This document shows positions 1 to 9,577 of a stretch of 64,000 nucleotides of DNA, piece by piece; positions within the stretch are counted from its first letter, which is position 1; the number at the start of each line of letters is the position of its first letter. The notes under the pieces were generated by a model. The model was given only the letters and a program-made list of their open reading frames with translations. It did no database searches and was not told where the DNA came from. The stretch is taken from NCBI RefSeq assembly GCF_900109165.1, contig NZ_FNZF01000007.1, positions 1 to 64,000 of the forward strand, given 5' to 3'. The DNA is from Bhargavaea ginsengi. Lineage in GTDB: Bacteria > Bacillota > Bacilli > Bacillales_A > Planococcaceae. The position numbers were made by a program, and so were the translations under genes.

Positions 1-456
1 TATCACGGCAAGGGCCAGCCAGCCTACCTGTCCACGATAAAGGATGTGGCGACCAATGAAATCCTCGTCCATGAACTGACAACCAGCCTTTCCATGCCAA
101 TTGTCTACCGGACGCTGGACAAGCTTGAAGAAGCTCTTGGAGAGAATCTTCATCCGGAAATCATCCTTCATTCAGACCAAGGATTCCACTACACCCATCC
201 TGAGTATCAGAAACGCCTCAAGGACCTGAACATCAAACAATCAATGTCCCGAAAGGGAAATTGTTGGGACAATGCGCCGATGGAATCCTTCTTCGGTCAT
301 ATGAAAGATGAAATTGACTACAGGCAATGCCAAACCTTCGATGAGCTCAAACTACTGGTCGATGAATATATTTACGAGTACAACAACCACCGATATCAAT
401 GGAATCTAAAAAAGATGACTCCGGCACAATACCGGAGTCATCTCATCGCCGCATAA
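1..456 (+). CDS. IS3-family transposase (OrfB, integrase core), 5' end outside window
   Basis: This is the C-terminal part of a DDE transposase of the IS3 OrfB type. The reading frame is open from base 1, so the gene begins before the window; an internal GTG at 46 is not its start. Visible catalytic features are the second acidic residue in HSDQG (bases about 166-180) and the final glutamate in ESFFGHMKDE, followed by the YNNHRYQWNLKKMTPAQYR tail typical of IS3/IS150 OrfB. In intact elements OrfB is made by frameshifting from OrfA; that part cannot be seen here. The gene ends close to the element's right end, as is normal. Whether the copy is active cannot be judged from this fragment. Confidence 0.88.
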   Translation, partial: YHGKGQPAYLSTIKDVATNEILVHELTTSLSMPIVYRTLDKLEEALGENLHPEIILHSDQGFHYTHPEYQKRLKDLNIKQSMSRKGNCWDNAPMESFFGHMKDEIDYRQCQTFDELKLLVDEYIYEYNNHRYQWNLKKMTPAQYRSHLIAA

Positions 457-500
457 GAAGGGTCTTTTATTAAACTGTCCGCTTTAAAGGGTTCGGTTCA
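1..500 (+). mobile_element. Right end of an IS3-family insertion sequence
   Basis: The window opens inside an IS3-family element. What is seen is the 3' part of its transposase gene, followed about 44 bases later by an end-like sequence. Read inwards on the minus strand this begins TGAACCGAACCCTTTAAAGC, which looks like an IS3-type terminal repeat with the usual TG..CA ends. The matching left end lies outside the window, so the terminus near 500 is inferred. Confidence 0.6.
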
Positions 501-643
501 GGGGCTGCAGTGGACATGATTTGCAAATCGTTCTGCGTTGAACAGGGATTTGCACAACGGCGTCTGCATCAGTACATCCGTAATCATCTTCAAAGGGGGT
601 GGTTGCTAAACTCTTACTGAAGTATAGAAAGGAGGTATTCGGA

Positions 644-1823
644 ATGGCATCGTTCCGAAAAAGGGGAAACACATGGGAGTATCGGATTCGATACACCGAC
701 AGAAAGACCGGGAAAAGCAGAGAGACCTCGAAGGGTGGCTTTTCAACAAAGGCTGAGGCGCGTCACGCTGCCGCAGAGGCGGAGCAATCCCTCAAAAGGG
801 GGTATGACCCCGGAACGGGCGATCAGACCCTCAGAGAGTATTTTGACTGGTGGTTTGTGCATTACAAGAAAGGATCTGTTTCCGGGAACACGGAAGTCAA
901 CATCACGAATCATCTTGGCCGGATCACAGAGGATATCGGGAACGTCCGCATGAAGGACCTCAATCGCCCAATGTACCAGCAAATGATGAACCGGATGGGA
1001 AGCAAATATGCAAAGTCGACCCTCCAGAGAATGAATACGACTGCGAGCGAGGCATTCAGGGACGCCATAGAACTCGGTCTGCTGTACTTTAACCCGGTGG
1101 AGAGAGTCAAGTATCCAAAGACCGCCAAACGCTCTAAAACGAGCAAGGACAAGTTTTTAGAGCTAGAGGAAGTGAAAGCCCTTCTTATGGCTGCGGAAAG
1201 GAAATGGCGTGTCGAGAAGCCTGAGTATGCCCAGTACCTCTACATGACCTACCTGCTTATCGGCACCGGGATGAGGATTGGTGAATGCTGCGCCCTAACA
1301 TTGGATGACATTGATCTGGAGAGTGGACAAGTCAACATCGACAAGACAATGATTTATTCCAAGGAGACGCTTAAGTATCATGTGAAGGAAACAAACCAAG
1401 AATGAGGATACTGGTGAGCGCCTGATCGCGCTGGATGCCTTTACCCTGGAGAAAATGAAGGAATGGCATGATCTGAGGAAGAATAGAATCATCAGGGTCA
1501 AGAAGCGGCCAAAGGAGCTTTTCATCGATGAAATCGGGCAGTTCGTGAAGATGGCCAGTTATGCAGATGCTTTGAGGTATCTATGTCGGACCAATAAGCT
1601 GAAGCATACTAACCCCCACATGTTCCGGCACACGCACGAAACAATTATGTGGGAAGCAGGGATTTCGGATATTAACTTCATCTCCGCGCGCCTTGGAGAC
1701 AAAGACAAGAGTATCCTCCTCGAAACGTACGGGCACCGGTCCGCCCGATCCGAGCAGCTGAACACCGAAAAAATAAATGATTTCATGTCCCACTGGACCA
1801 GCGAGCTCAGACAAATAAAATAG
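644..1823 (+). pseudogene. Tyrosine site-specific integrase (ICE/phage type), frameshifted
   Basis: This integrase would recombine an integrative element with its chromosomal site. The first part (644-1405, start ATG after AAAGGAGG) has an N-terminal arm-binding region (MASFRKRGNTWEYRIRY), a SAM-like core-binding domain and the first catalytic arginine in GTGMRIGECCAL. The frame then ends at a TGA. The rest continues in another frame through 1823, with the HxxR box (HMFRHTHE) and a TYGH tyrosine. Joining the halves needs one extra base or two lost bases near 1385-1400, in the A/C-rich stretch coding KETN. The LGH histidine usual in the family is D here (LGDKD). It lies directly against the 3' end of the tRNA-Arg gene, the usual place for such integrases. 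It is probably inactive unless the shift is a sequencing error. Confidence 0.85.
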
Positions 1824-1894
1824 CATCAGCGAGGAGCAATGTGGGCAGAATGTGGGCACCTACCCACACAATGCTTGCTCAAACGCTGATGCTA
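1821..1894. repeat. Long inverted repeat with ATGTGGGCA repeats between integrase and tRNA
   Basis: An 11-base perfect inverted repeat (TAGCATCAGCG at 1821-1831 and CGCTGATGCTA at 1884-1894) encloses two direct copies of ATGTGGGCA and one inverted copy (TACCCACAC). GAGCAA and TTGCTC form further pairing inside. Its place, starting at the integrase stop codon and next to the tRNA 3' end, suggests integrase arm or core binding sites at the attachment junction, or a terminator. The function is inferred. Confidence 0.6.
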
Positions 1895-1907
1895 TAAGGA
1901 AAGTGAC

Positions 1908-1978
1908 GCCCTCGGCAGGAATCGAACCCACATCTTAAGAACCGGAATCTTACGTGCTATCCGTTGCACCACGAGGGC
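1908..1978 (-). tRNA. tRNA-Arg (anticodon CCG)
   Basis: Read on the minus strand the sequence folds into a full cloverleaf. The acceptor stem GCCCTCG pairs with CGAGGGC. The D stem is GTGC/GCAC, the anticodon stem TAAGA/TCTTA has loop TTCCGGT (anticodon CCG), and the T arm is GTGGG-TTCGATT-CCTGC. CCA is not encoded. It reads CGG arginine codons. Its 3' end faces the integrase remnant, so it is the likely attachment site of the lost or left-hand element. Confidence 0.93.
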
Positions 1979-2015
1979 AGAACATTCATAGTCTCCTTAC
2001 CGGACGACAGTTTTC

Positions 2016-2044
2016 ATTATACAAGTATGATGTCCGGGATGCAA
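2016..2044 (-). promoter_or_regulatory. Sigma-A promoter of tRNA-Arg
   Basis: On the minus strand TTGCAT (2039-2044) and a perfect TATAAT (2016-2021) are separated by 17 bases, about 40 bases upstream of the tRNA. Confidence 0.75.
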
Positions 2045-2075
2045 GCCCCTTTTTCTTTTTTGACGGAGCGTCTCA

Positions 2076-2106
2076 TTTGACCTTCATTGACCAAATAGCT
2101 TATGAT
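2076..2106 (+). promoter_or_regulatory. CtsR operator overlapping the clpP promoter
   Basis: The minus-strand reading GGTCAATGAAGGTCAAA (2076-2092) is the direct heptad repeat bound by CtsR, the class III heat-shock repressor, with one mismatch. It covers the -35 (TTGACC, 2077-2082) and spacer of a promoter whose -10 is TATGAT (2101-2106, 18-base spacer). This predicts derepression of clpP under heat or protein stress. Confidence 0.88.
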
Positions 2107-2177
2107 ATTTTCAAGGACTGGAGGGTATAGTGTTCCAGTGCAGGTATTTACTCATCCACTCAAAGGAGGACGAACAG

Positions 2178-2786
2178 ATGAATCTCATCCCTACAGTAAT
2201 CGAACAGACGAACCGCGGTGAGCGGGCGTACGACATTTACTCGCGGCTTCTGAAAGACCGCATCATCATGCTCGGTTCGGGCATTGACGATAACGTATCA
2301 AATTCCATTGTCGCGCAGCTCCTCTTCCTCGAGGCTGAAGATCCGGACAAGGACATCTCGATCTACATCAACAGCCCGGGAGGCAGCATCACAGCCGGCA
2401 TGGCGATTTTCGATACGATGCAGTTCATCAAGCCTGACGTGCAGACAATCTGCATCGGCATGGCGGCATCAATGGGCGCATTCCTCCTCGCGGCAGGAAC
2501 AAAGGGCAAGCGTTATGCGCTTCCTAACGCGGAAGTCATGATCCACCAGCCGCTCGGCGGCGCACAGGGCCAGGCGACAGAAATCGAGATTGCGGCAAAA
2601 CGCATCCTCTTCCTCCGCGAAAAGCTTAATACAATCCTTGCAGAACGTACAGGCCAGCCACTTGAAGTGCTTGAGCGCGATACAGAGCGTGACAACTTCA
2701 TGACTGCTGAGCGCGCGAAGGAATACGGACTCATCGACCATATCATCGAACGGAACGAGCTTCCCAACAAAAAAGAAGAAAAGTAA
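2178..2786 (+). CDS. clpP: ATP-dependent Clp protease proteolytic subunit ClpP
   Basis: ClpP is the serine peptidase chamber that degrades substrates fed by ClpX or ClpC. The start chosen is the ATG at 2178 after CAAAGGAGG, giving 202 residues, the normal length. The catalytic serine lies in [11 protein letters not shown], the histidine in MIHQPLGG and the aspartate near [19 protein letters not shown]-terminal [23 protein letters not shown] is typical of Bacillales. The gene stands alone between a CtsR-controlled promoter and a strong terminator, so regulation by CtsR is very likely. The in-frame upstream extension to 2130 lacks a ribosome site and is not used. Confidence 0.97.
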   Translation: MNLIPTVIEQTNRGERAYDIYSRLLKDRIIMLGSGIDDNVSNSIVAQLLFLEAEDPDKDISIYINSPGGSITAGMAIFDTMQFIKPDVQTICIGMAASMGAFLLAAGTKGKRYALPNAEVMIHQPLGGAQGQATEIEIAAKRILFLREKLNTILAERTGQPLEVLERDTERDNFMTAERAKEYGLIDHIIERNELPNKKEEK

Positions 2787-2792
2787 GAAGTC

Positions 2793-2821
2793 AAAAGACC
2801 CGGCAGCCTGCCGGGTCTTTT
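2793..2821. terminator. Bidirectional terminator between clpP and crh
   Basis: AAAAGACCCGGCA and TGCCGGGTCTTTT form a 13-bp stem with a 3-base loop and T-runs on both strands, serving convergent clpP and crh. Confidence 0.9.
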
Positions 2822-2851
2822 CTTGTTGTCTTCATTTGTAACGGCTGCTTG

Positions 2852-3115
2852 TCAGCCGGCCGCTTCATCTTCAATGATTGCAGAAAGCGCAGTGACCGCG
2901 TCTTCCTCATCATGTCCATCCGCACTCAGCGTCACTTCCACCCCTCTGGCGATTGCAAGGCTCATGATGCCCATGATGCTTTTTGCGTTCACCTTGCGCG
3001 TCCCCTTCTCGAGGTAGATGTCCGAGGAGAAACGGTTCGCTTCCTGGACGAAAAGCGCCGCCTGCCTGGCCTGCAGGCCGGATTTCAGTTTCACCTCTAA
3101 TGTCCGTTCGGTCAT
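2852..3115 (-). CDS. crh: Catabolite repression HPr-like protein Crh
   Basis: Crh is an HPr homologue that, when phosphorylated on Ser46 by HprK, acts as a co-effector of CcpA. The ATG at 3115 is chosen over the GTG two codons upstream because AAAGGAGG lies 8 bases before it. With this start the residue equivalent to HPr His15 is Gln15 (KSGLQARQA), so the protein cannot carry PTS phosphate, and Ser46 falls in the expected KSIMGIMSL motif. Length is 87 residues. It is the last gene of the yvcI-rapZ-yvcK-whiA-crh series, as in Bacillus subtilis. The kinase HprK is also in this window, and cre-like sites are present at 25.7 kb. Confidence 0.95.
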   Translation of the reverse strand: MTERTLEVKLKSGLQARQAALFVQEANRFSSDIYLEKGTRKVNAKSIMGIMSLAIARGVEVTLSADGHDEEDAVTALSAIIEDEAAG

Positions 3116-3194
3116 GGCCACTTCCTCCTTTGTAACCGGTTGCTTGTTTATTCCTTTATCGTATCGGAGAAGACCGAAAAGGACAAGAACAAAC

Positions 3195-4142
3195 TCACTT
3201 CAATGATACGCCGCCTTTGCGGAGTTTTTCCGCGATCTCATCAATTTTGCGCAGGCGGTGGTTGACACCCGACTTGCTGATCGCCGTGCCCGAAACCATC
3301 TCGCCGAGCTCTTTCAGCGTGACGTCCTGATACTCGACACGGAGACGCGCAATTTCCTGCAGCCGCTCCGGCAAGCCTTCGATTCCGATCATCTTATCGA
3401 TAAACTGGATATTCTCCACTTGGCGCATCGCAGCACCGATGGTTTTGTTCAGGTTGGCCGTCTCGCAGTTGACGAGGCGATTGACGCTGTTCCGCATGTC
3501 CCGCACGATCCGGACATCCTCGAACTTGAGGAGCGCCGAGTGCGCGCCCGCCAGGCTGAGAAAGTCGGAAATTTTCTCTGCTTCTTTAAGATAGGCGATA
3601 AACCCTTTTTTGCGCTCGATCGACTTCGCGTTCAGATTATATGCGTTCATCAGCTCCACCAGCGCCTCGCTATGCTCCTGATAAAGCGAGAAGATCTCCA
3701 GATGATAAGATGAAGTCTCCGGATTATTGACCGATCCGCCTGCCAGGAACGCTCCGCGCAGGTACGACCTTCTGCAGCAGTCATCCTTGATGATCTCTGC
3801 TGAAACGCCCTCTGCAAAACTGATTCCCTCACCGGTGATCTTCAGATCCTCGAGCATGGTCTTTGCGCCCTCCCGGATCCTGCATATATAGACATTGTTC
3901 TTTTTCAGCCGCATTTTCTTACGGACGAGCAGCTCCACTTTGTACGGGTAGAGCCGCCGCATATTCGTATACATCCTGCGGGCAATCGCGGCGTTCTCCG
4001 TCTGGACGTCCAGGCTCATCTGCCGGTTTGAAAACGACAGGACCCCGTTCATCTTGATGAAGGCCGACAACTCCGCTCGGGTGCAGCACTCGTCCATTTC
4101 CACCTGCGTCAGTTCTTTTTTCGTTTCCGATGCGAATGACAC
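3195..4142 (-). CDS. whiA: DNA-binding protein WhiA
   Basis: WhiA is a widely conserved DNA-binding protein, with a LAGLIDADG-homing-endonuclease-like N-terminal domain and a C-terminal helix-turn-helix. In firmicutes it is linked to cell division and chromosome segregation. The 315 residues match the family length. The endonuclease-like part contains [17 protein letters not shown] (around residue 130-146) and the C-terminal HTH includes [17 protein letters not shown]. Start is GTG with AAAGGAGAGG 8 bases before. The gene lies between yvcK and crh in the conserved order and is probably co-transcribed with them. No oddity is seen. Confidence 0.95.
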   Translation of the reverse strand: MSFASETKKELTQVEMDECCTRAELSAFIKMNGVLSFSNRQMSLDVQTENAAIARRMYTNMRRLYPYKVELLVRKKMRLKKNNVYICRIREGAKTMLEDLKITGEGISFAEGVSAEIIKDDCCRRSYLRGAFLAGGSVNNPETSSYHLEIFSLYQEHSEALVELMNAYNLNAKSIERKKGFIAYLKEAEKISDFLSLAGAHSALLKFEDVRIVRDMRNSVNRLVNCETANLNKTIGAAMRQVENIQFIDKMIGIEGLPERLQEIARLRVEYQDVTLKELGEMVSGTAISKSGVNHRLRKIDEIAEKLRKGGVSLK

Positions 4143-4176
4143 CGGCTTCCTCTCCTTTCACGGATTGCCGTCCTGA

Positions 4177-5157
4177 TCAGACAGCTGCGCCGTCCGGGCT
4201 GTCCAGGTAGCTGCAGATCAGCTCTGCCACCTTGCCCGCGTCATGGCGGACATGTCCGCCCACGATGGTCGCAATATCTGCCAGAATGACATCATCCGCC
4301 AGTTCCTCGAGGCTCTCCACATCACCCGGCACCGGGACGGACTGCCGCTGGCGGTAATCCTCCACCACGGCCTCCAGTCCCGTGCCGTCATTGACGACGA
4401 CGCCGTCGAGGAACCTGCCGCCGAGATGGTCGTACATCACGCGGACATGGTCCGACGCGCTGAACGACGATGTCTCGCCCGGCTGGGTCATGATGTTGCA
4501 TATGTAGAGCCTGCGTGCTTTCGATTTAAGTACGGCGTCCCCGATTCCGGGAACGAGCAGATTCGGCAAAATGCTCGTATACAGACTGCCCGGCCCGATG
4601 ACGATCATATCGGCCTTGCGTATTGCGCGGACTGTGTCATCAAGCGGCTCGACCTCGTCCGGCATCAAAAAGACCCGCCGGATCCGGTGGCCATAGACTG
4701 GAATCTTGGACTCACCGTTGATGATCGAGCCGTCCTCGAGTTCCGCTCCGAGCGTAATGATCTGGTTCGCGGCCGGCAGTACACGTCCCTTGATGTTCAG
4801 GAATCGGCTCATTTCAGCCACTGCATTGGAGAAATCCCCCGTAATGTTCGTCATGGCGGCAAGCATGAGATTTCCGAGTGAATGGCCCCCGAGCCCCTCT
4901 GAAGAGGAAAAGCGGTACTGGAACATTTCCAGTACAAGCGGCTCAACGTCGGAAAGTGCTGCCATGACGTTACGGACGTCACCCGGCGGAGGGATCATAT
5001 AATCTTTGCGGATCTTTCCCGAGCTGCCTCCGTCATCCGCGACGGTCACAATGGCAGTCAGATCGACATCATACTGTTTCAGGCCTCGCAGAATCGTGGA
5101 CAGGCCGGTTCCCCCGCCGATTGCCACAATGCGCTTCTTCCCCTTTTTAGCGGGCAT
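4177..5157 (-). CDS. yvcK: Gluconeogenesis/cell-wall morphology factor YvcK (GlmR)
   Basis: A CofD-like nucleotide-sugar-binding protein. In B. subtilis the homologue (YvcK, also named GlmR) binds UDP-GlcNAc, is needed for growth on gluconeogenic carbon and helps steer carbon into peptidoglycan precursors. The N-terminal [16 protein letters not shown] binding loop, [13 protein letters not shown] and [13 protein letters not shown] are the family hallmarks, and 326 residues is the normal size. It begins 4 bases after rapZ ends and precedes whiA, so translational coupling is likely. Given the glyoxylate-shunt genes in this window, a role during growth on non-sugar carbon fits, but that is inference. 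Confidence 0.93.
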   Translation of the reverse strand: MPAKKGKKRIVAIGGGTGLSTILRGLKQYDVDLTAIVTVADDGGSSGKIRKDYMIPPPGDVRNVMAALSDVEPLVLEMFQYRFSSSEGLGGHSLGNLMLAAMTNITGDFSNAVAEMSRFLNIKGRVLPAANQIITLGAELEDGSIINGESKIPVYGHRIRRVFLMPDEVEPLDDTVRAIRKADMIVIGPGSLYTSILPNLLVPGIGDAVLKSKARRLYICNIMTQPGETSSFSASDHVRVMYDHLGGRFLDGVVVNDGTGLEAVVEDYRQRQSVPVPGDVESLEELADDVILADIATIVGGHVRHDAGKVAELICSYLDSPDGAAV

Positions 5158-5161
5158 GGGA

Positions 5162-6055
5162 TCAGCCCTTTCTATGTTTGATATCCCGATGGGTCACCGA
5201 CGTCTTGTACTCCCCGCTCAGCTTCTCCGCGAAGTACTCCGCAAGTGACACGGAGCGGTGCTGGCCGCCCGTGCAGCCGAACGCGATGACAAGCTGCGCC
5301 TTGCCCTCTTCCTTGTATCTCGGGATGAGGAAGCGGAAGAGATCTTCCAGCTTCAGGATCAATTCTTTTGTATCGTTCTGTTTCATGACATATTCATAGA
5401 CTTCCCGCTGGAGGCCGGTAAGCGGCTTCAGCTCCTCAATGTAATACGGGTTCGGCAGGAACCTCACATCAAGCGCGATATCCGCATCAATCGGGATACC
5501 GTGCTTGTAGCCGAACGACATGACATTGACCGTGAACGTGCCCTTTTCCGTCTCCGAGAAGCTTTCGACAATCTTTTCCCTGAGCTCGCGCGGCCGCAGA
5601 TAGGACGTGTTGAACAGGTAGCGTGCTCTTCCTTTTAGTTCGGAAAGCATTTCCCGCTCTTTTCGTATCCCGTCACTCACGAGCCCGCCGTGGGACAGAG
5701 GATGCTTGCGGCGCGTTTCCTTATAGCGCTTGACGAGCGTACTGTCATCGGCATCGAGGAAGAGCACCTGCAGGTCAAAGCCTTCAGCAGCCTCAATCTG
5801 ATCGAGCGTACCGGTTAGGGAATCGAAATACTCCCTGCCCCTCATATCCATGACGGCAGCCACACGCCTCTGCTTCCTGTCGGAATCCGCCAGAAGCTTC
5901 AGGAATGTGAGAAGCAGCTCCGGCGGCAGATTGTCGATGCAGTAGTAGCCCAGGTCCTCAAAACTCTGTACGGCGACCGTCTTGCCGGCACCGGACATTC
6001 CGGTGATGACGACAAGCTCCATGCTGTCGGTTTTCTCTTGGGTTTTCTCCATCAT
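5162..6055 (-). CDS. rapZ: RNase adapter/nucleotide-binding protein RapZ (YvcJ)
   Basis: A P-loop protein that binds and hydrolyses ATP/GTP. In Escherichia coli RapZ controls glucosamine-6-phosphate synthase through small RNAs; in B. subtilis YvcJ affects competence. The Walker A motif is GMSGAGKT (residues about 19-26) and LGYYCIDNLPPEL follows, as in all family members. The C-terminal part carries IAFGCTGGQHRSV. The 297 residues include a short N-terminal extension (MMEKTQEKTDS). Its start overlaps the end of the NUDIX gene by 4 bases (ATGA), so the two are coupled. Confidence 0.94.
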   Translation of the reverse strand: MMEKTQEKTDSMELVVITGMSGAGKTVAVQSFEDLGYYCIDNLPPELLLTFLKLLADSDRKQRRVAAVMDMRGREYFDSLTGTLDQIEAAEGFDLQVLFLDADDSTLVKRYKETRRKHPLSHGGLVSDGIRKEREMLSELKGRARYLFNTSYLRPRELREKIVESFSETEKGTFTVNVMSFGYKHGIPIDADIALDVRFLPNPYYIEELKPLTGLQREVYEYVMKQNDTKELILKLEDLFRFLIPRYKEEGKAQLVIAFGCTGGQHRSVSLAEYFAEKLSGEYKTSVTHRDIKHRKG

Positions 6056-6534
6056 GGATCCGTCCTTTCTGCCGACTGCTGCAGTTCCGCACCGAGCAGT
6101 CTGAACTCTTCCGTATAGGTGAACGTGCCGTACTGGGTGCCGGGGCTTCCGACTGCAAATTTCAGATTCATCCGGTCGCCTTCGGCCATCGGCAGGACGT
6201 CCAGTTCGCCGACACCATGCCAGTCAAGCTTCCCTTCCCGGTTCTCCTCAAAAGGCACTCCTTCAAGGCCGCGCGCAGCAAATGTATATAGCACCCACTC
6301 ATCAAGGGTCCGGGTATTTTCCTCATCCCGGATGACCATCGTATAAATTCCTTTCAAATGCGGTTCGACCGGAATCGCCCCGGTCTCTTCCGTAAATTCC
6401 CGGATAGCGGCCGTATAGACGGATTCTCCCGGCTCCATCTTCCCACCCGGCGCGACATACCAGCCGCGGCGCGGTTTCTTTAATAACAGGACCTTTTCGT
6501 CCTGGATGACCAACAGATTGGCAATCCGCTGCAT
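6052..6534 (-). CDS. yvcI: NUDIX hydrolase YvcI
   Basis: A NUDIX-family hydrolase acting on an unknown nucleoside-diphosphate-linked substrate. The NUDIX box is complete: GGKMEPGESVYTAAIREFTEETGAI shows G-x5-E-x7-REUxEExGU (residues about 33-55). The ATG at 6534 (MQRIANLLVIQDEK) is chosen because GGAAGGTGG lies 8 bases upstream, while the GTG 12 bases earlier lies within that site. The protein has 160 residues. It is the first gene of the yvcI-rapZ-yvcK-whiA-crh operon and has its own promoter just upstream. Confidence 0.9.
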   Translation of the reverse strand: MQRIANLLVIQDEKVLLLKKPRRGWYVAPGGKMEPGESVYTAAIREFTEETGAIPVEPHLKGIYTMVIRDEENTRTLDEWVLYTFAARGLEGVPFEENREGKLDWHGVGELDVLPMAEGDRMNLKFAVGSPGTQYGTFTYTEEFRLLGAELQQSAERTDP

Positions 6535-6570
6535 CGTTCTCCCCACCTTCCGGAAAACATTCTACCCTTT

Positions 6571-6600
6571 ATTATACTATGCTTATGAAAGGCGATACAA
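6571..6600 (-). promoter_or_regulatory. Promoter of the yvcI-rapZ-yvcK-whiA-crh operon
   Basis: On the minus strand TTGTAT (6595-6600) is followed 18 bases later by a consensus TATAAT (6571-6576), about 37 bases from the yvcI start. Confidence 0.6.
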
Positions 6601-6609
6601 AAGGAATGC

Positions 6610-6644
6610 AAAAAAGGACGGCATCCGGGCGTGCCGGTGCCGTC
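6610..6644 (-). terminator. Terminator after trxB
   Basis: On the minus strand GACGGCACCGG and CCGGATGCCGTC form a GC-rich stem followed by CTTTTTT. It separates trxB from the yvcI promoter. Confidence 0.8.
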
Positions 6645-6742
6645 AAAATGTATTGCTATCATAAAGGGGGGTCAATTTACAATTCAAACTATACACCCTT
6701 TTTATTGCAGCGCTGTTACAGCGCGGTTAAGAACGTGTTAAA

Positions 6743-7735
<993 letters not shown>

Positions 7736-7770
7736 CTATTCGATTTGCGGCGCAGGCTCAACATTTCTGC

Positions 7771-9288
7771 CTAACTGCGCGGGAACGGCAGGAAGCGGAA
7801 CAGTTCGTTGACATACTTTGTCAATGTCTTCACAGAGATGCCGTATGACTCGGCGATCTCCTTTTTGGTCGTGCCTGACTGCAGCGAAGATCGGTACATG
7901 TATTCAGCTGATGCGGCAATTGCCGGCGGATTTCGGAAGGCGTAGCTTTCCTCAATGGCCCGGCTGCACATGAGGAACCACATCTCGAGGATGGGCATAT
8001 CCTCCTCGCCAAGCGGCTCGTACCTGCTGTACAGCAGATCGGTTGCCTCGAATACACGGTTATAGAGAAGCTCTCCTCGGTCCCTTCCCGGGAGCCGGTG
8101 ACCAAGACCGTTCGCAAGGAACAGCTTTTCCGTCGTTGACATCTTTTCTACGTCCGGCCATTCCGGATGGGTGAGGATGTCTTCCCGGCACATCGACTTG
8201 CCCGTCAGGAACAGGCCGAGCAGCCGGAGTCCTTCTTCACCGCTGTTCAGTTTACCGATGACGAACTTCGGGTCGTTTTCCGGCGTATCGGGAATCCGTG
8301 CCCGCAACCACGGTTCTTTCCCTTCCTTGGAAGGATCCATGGACACAAGCACAGCCCACGCATCGCGGGAGACTTTCTCCTCGCCGATCATGGCGGCGGC
8401 ATGCGCCAGCCAGAAATAAAACCCGGGATCGCCCTCGAAGCCGATCCGCTGAAGGCCGCGGAGCCAGTTGAATGCTTCCGCGTGGCGGCCGACCAGTGCG
8501 AGCGTAGCGCCGAGTTTGTAACGGTGGTCGACGAGCATCGGCCGGATTTTAAGCAGGATGGAGACTACCCGTTCAAGCGCTTGCGCGTCCTGCTTGTAAA
8601 AATGAAACACTGCGAAATTACAGAGTGCATGGAGATTTCCATTGTCTCCCTTGAGCACCTGATTGAGGAGCGCTTCCGCCTGCTCCGTATCGCCGATATA
8701 GAAGTAGGCGAGCGCCAGGTTGTTGTAGGCTGCCCAGAATTCCGGGTGTTCCTCGATCGCCGATTCCAGCAGGCTGACGGCTTCCCGGAATTCCCCGGAT
8801 TCCATCAGCCGGCGGCCGCGGTCGAGGATGTAGTCGAGCCGGCCATCTCCTTCGGCATCATCTGGAAGTCCATAAAGTTCGTGCTCGGAAAACTCGATGA
8901 TATCCATCGCCTCATCGCGATAAAGCCCTTCAGGGGCAAGCTTGAGGTAACGCTGGGCGTAACGGATCGAATCCCGCAGATAGCCGAGGTTGACGTGCAC
9001 CTCGGACAGATAAAACAGCGTATCCGGATCCTCGGGGCCGGAGTCATGGGCAGCCATCAGCAAATCGCGGGCATGCTCAAAACGGCCCATGTCAATCTCC
9101 AGGATGGCGTACTGCAGAAGGATGTCGGCATCCTCCGGACTCAGGTCCGCCGCCCTGCTGAGAAACTTGTGGGCCTTCTCCACCTCGTCGCGCTTCAGCG
9201 CCCCGAGCGCCTTCTTGTAATAGAATTCGCCGTTCGGAATGAAGTTGATGACTTTTTTATGGTTTCCCTGTTGAGAGTGATTGTTCAA
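7771..9288 (-). CDS. yvcD: Tetratricopeptide-repeat protein YvcD
   Basis: A TPR scaffold protein of unknown partner, found upstream of trxB in many Bacillales. At least six degenerate 34-residue helical repeats are visible in the first 300 residues, for example EFYYKKALGALKRDEVEKAH, DADILLQYAILEIDMGRFEH and EFWAAYNNLALAYFYIGDTE. The last 40 residues (GTTKKEIAESYGISVKTLTK) look like a helix-turn-helix, so a DNA-binding or regulatory role is possible. The start is a TTG (9288) with GGAGG 8 bases before it; the ATGs upstream lack a ribosome site. The protein has 505 residues. No signal peptide is seen, so it is expected in the cytoplasm. Confidence 0.8.
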   Translation of the reverse strand: MNNHSQQGNHKKVINFIPNGEFYYKKALGALKRDEVEKAHKFLSRAADLSPEDADILLQYAILEIDMGRFEHARDLLMAAHDSGPEDPDTLFYLSEVHVNLGYLRDSIRYAQRYLKLAPEGLYRDEAMDIIEFSEHELYGLPDDAEGDGRLDYILDRGRRLMESGEFREAVSLLESAIEEHPEFWAAYNNLALAYFYIGDTEQAEALLNQVLKGDNGNLHALCNFAVFHFYKQDAQALERVVSILLKIRPMLVDHRYKLGATLALVGRHAEAFNWLRGLQRIGFEGDPGFYFWLAHAAAMIGEEKVSRDAWAVLVSMDPSKEGKEPWLRARIPDTPENDPKFVIGKLNSGEEGLRLLGLFLTGKSMCREDILTHPEWPDVEKMSTTEKLFLANGLGHRLPGRDRGELLYNRVFEATDLLYSRYEPLGEEDMPILEMWFLMCSRAIEESYAFRNPPAIAASAEYMYRSSLQSGTTKKEIAESYGISVKTLTKYVNELFRFLPFPRS

Positions 9289-9361
9289 AAATAATTCCTC
9301 CGGATATAGAAGCGGCATCACCGCATAATGTCACAAAATGTTCAAAGGTTATCAGCTACCT

Positions 9362-9370
9362 ATTATAACA
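9362..9370 (-). promoter_or_regulatory. Extended -10 promoter of yvcD
   Basis: On the minus strand TGTTATAAT lies about 75 bases upstream of the yvcD start. No good -35 is seen, which suits an extended -10 promoter. Confidence 0.45.
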
Positions 9371-9451
9371 CACAGTCGGCTCGCCGGTCGCCGGTAATGG
9401 ATGGGCATATACTGGCGGTGGCTCATACCGCCGCTGTGTCGGGATTAAAGG

Positions 9452-9546
9452 GTGAAACGCTAACATACTGACGTGAGACGTTGCTATACCGGCGTGAAAC
9501 GTTAACATACCTGCGCGCAACGTTGACTCTTCCCCGTGAAATGGAG
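9452..9546. repeat. 21-nt periodic intergenic array A (GTGAAACGTTAACATA family)
   Basis: Units begin at 9452, 9473, 9494, 9515 and 9536, exactly 21 bases apart. The shared core is GTGARACGTTAACATAC followed by 4 variable bases; unit 4 begins GCGCAACGTT and unit 5 is degenerate. The array lies upstream of the yvcD promoter and runs into the hairpin at the yvoF end. The same unit recurs in the array at 50058. Confidence 0.85.
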
Positions 9547-9577
9547 AACCCCCCATCAGCTCTGACGGGGGGTTCTC
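9544..9577 (-). terminator. GC-rich hairpin at the yvoF 3' end
   Basis: GAGAACCCCCC and GGGGGGTTCTC form a perfect 11-bp stem with a 12-base loop that overlaps the yvoF stop codon. The T-run is weak (TTCTCCATTT), so it is either a poor terminator or an mRNA end-protecting hairpin. Confidence 0.55.

Noticed and set aside
484-599. A second gene between the IS end and the integrase
   Set aside because: Only a minus-strand frame that overlaps the integrase start is open; no start signal or coding character.
8167-9294. Long plus-strand open frame of 375 codons opposite yvcD
   Set aside because: It is the complement of a GC-rich TPR gene, has no ribosome site and gives a low-complexity charged sequence with no family.
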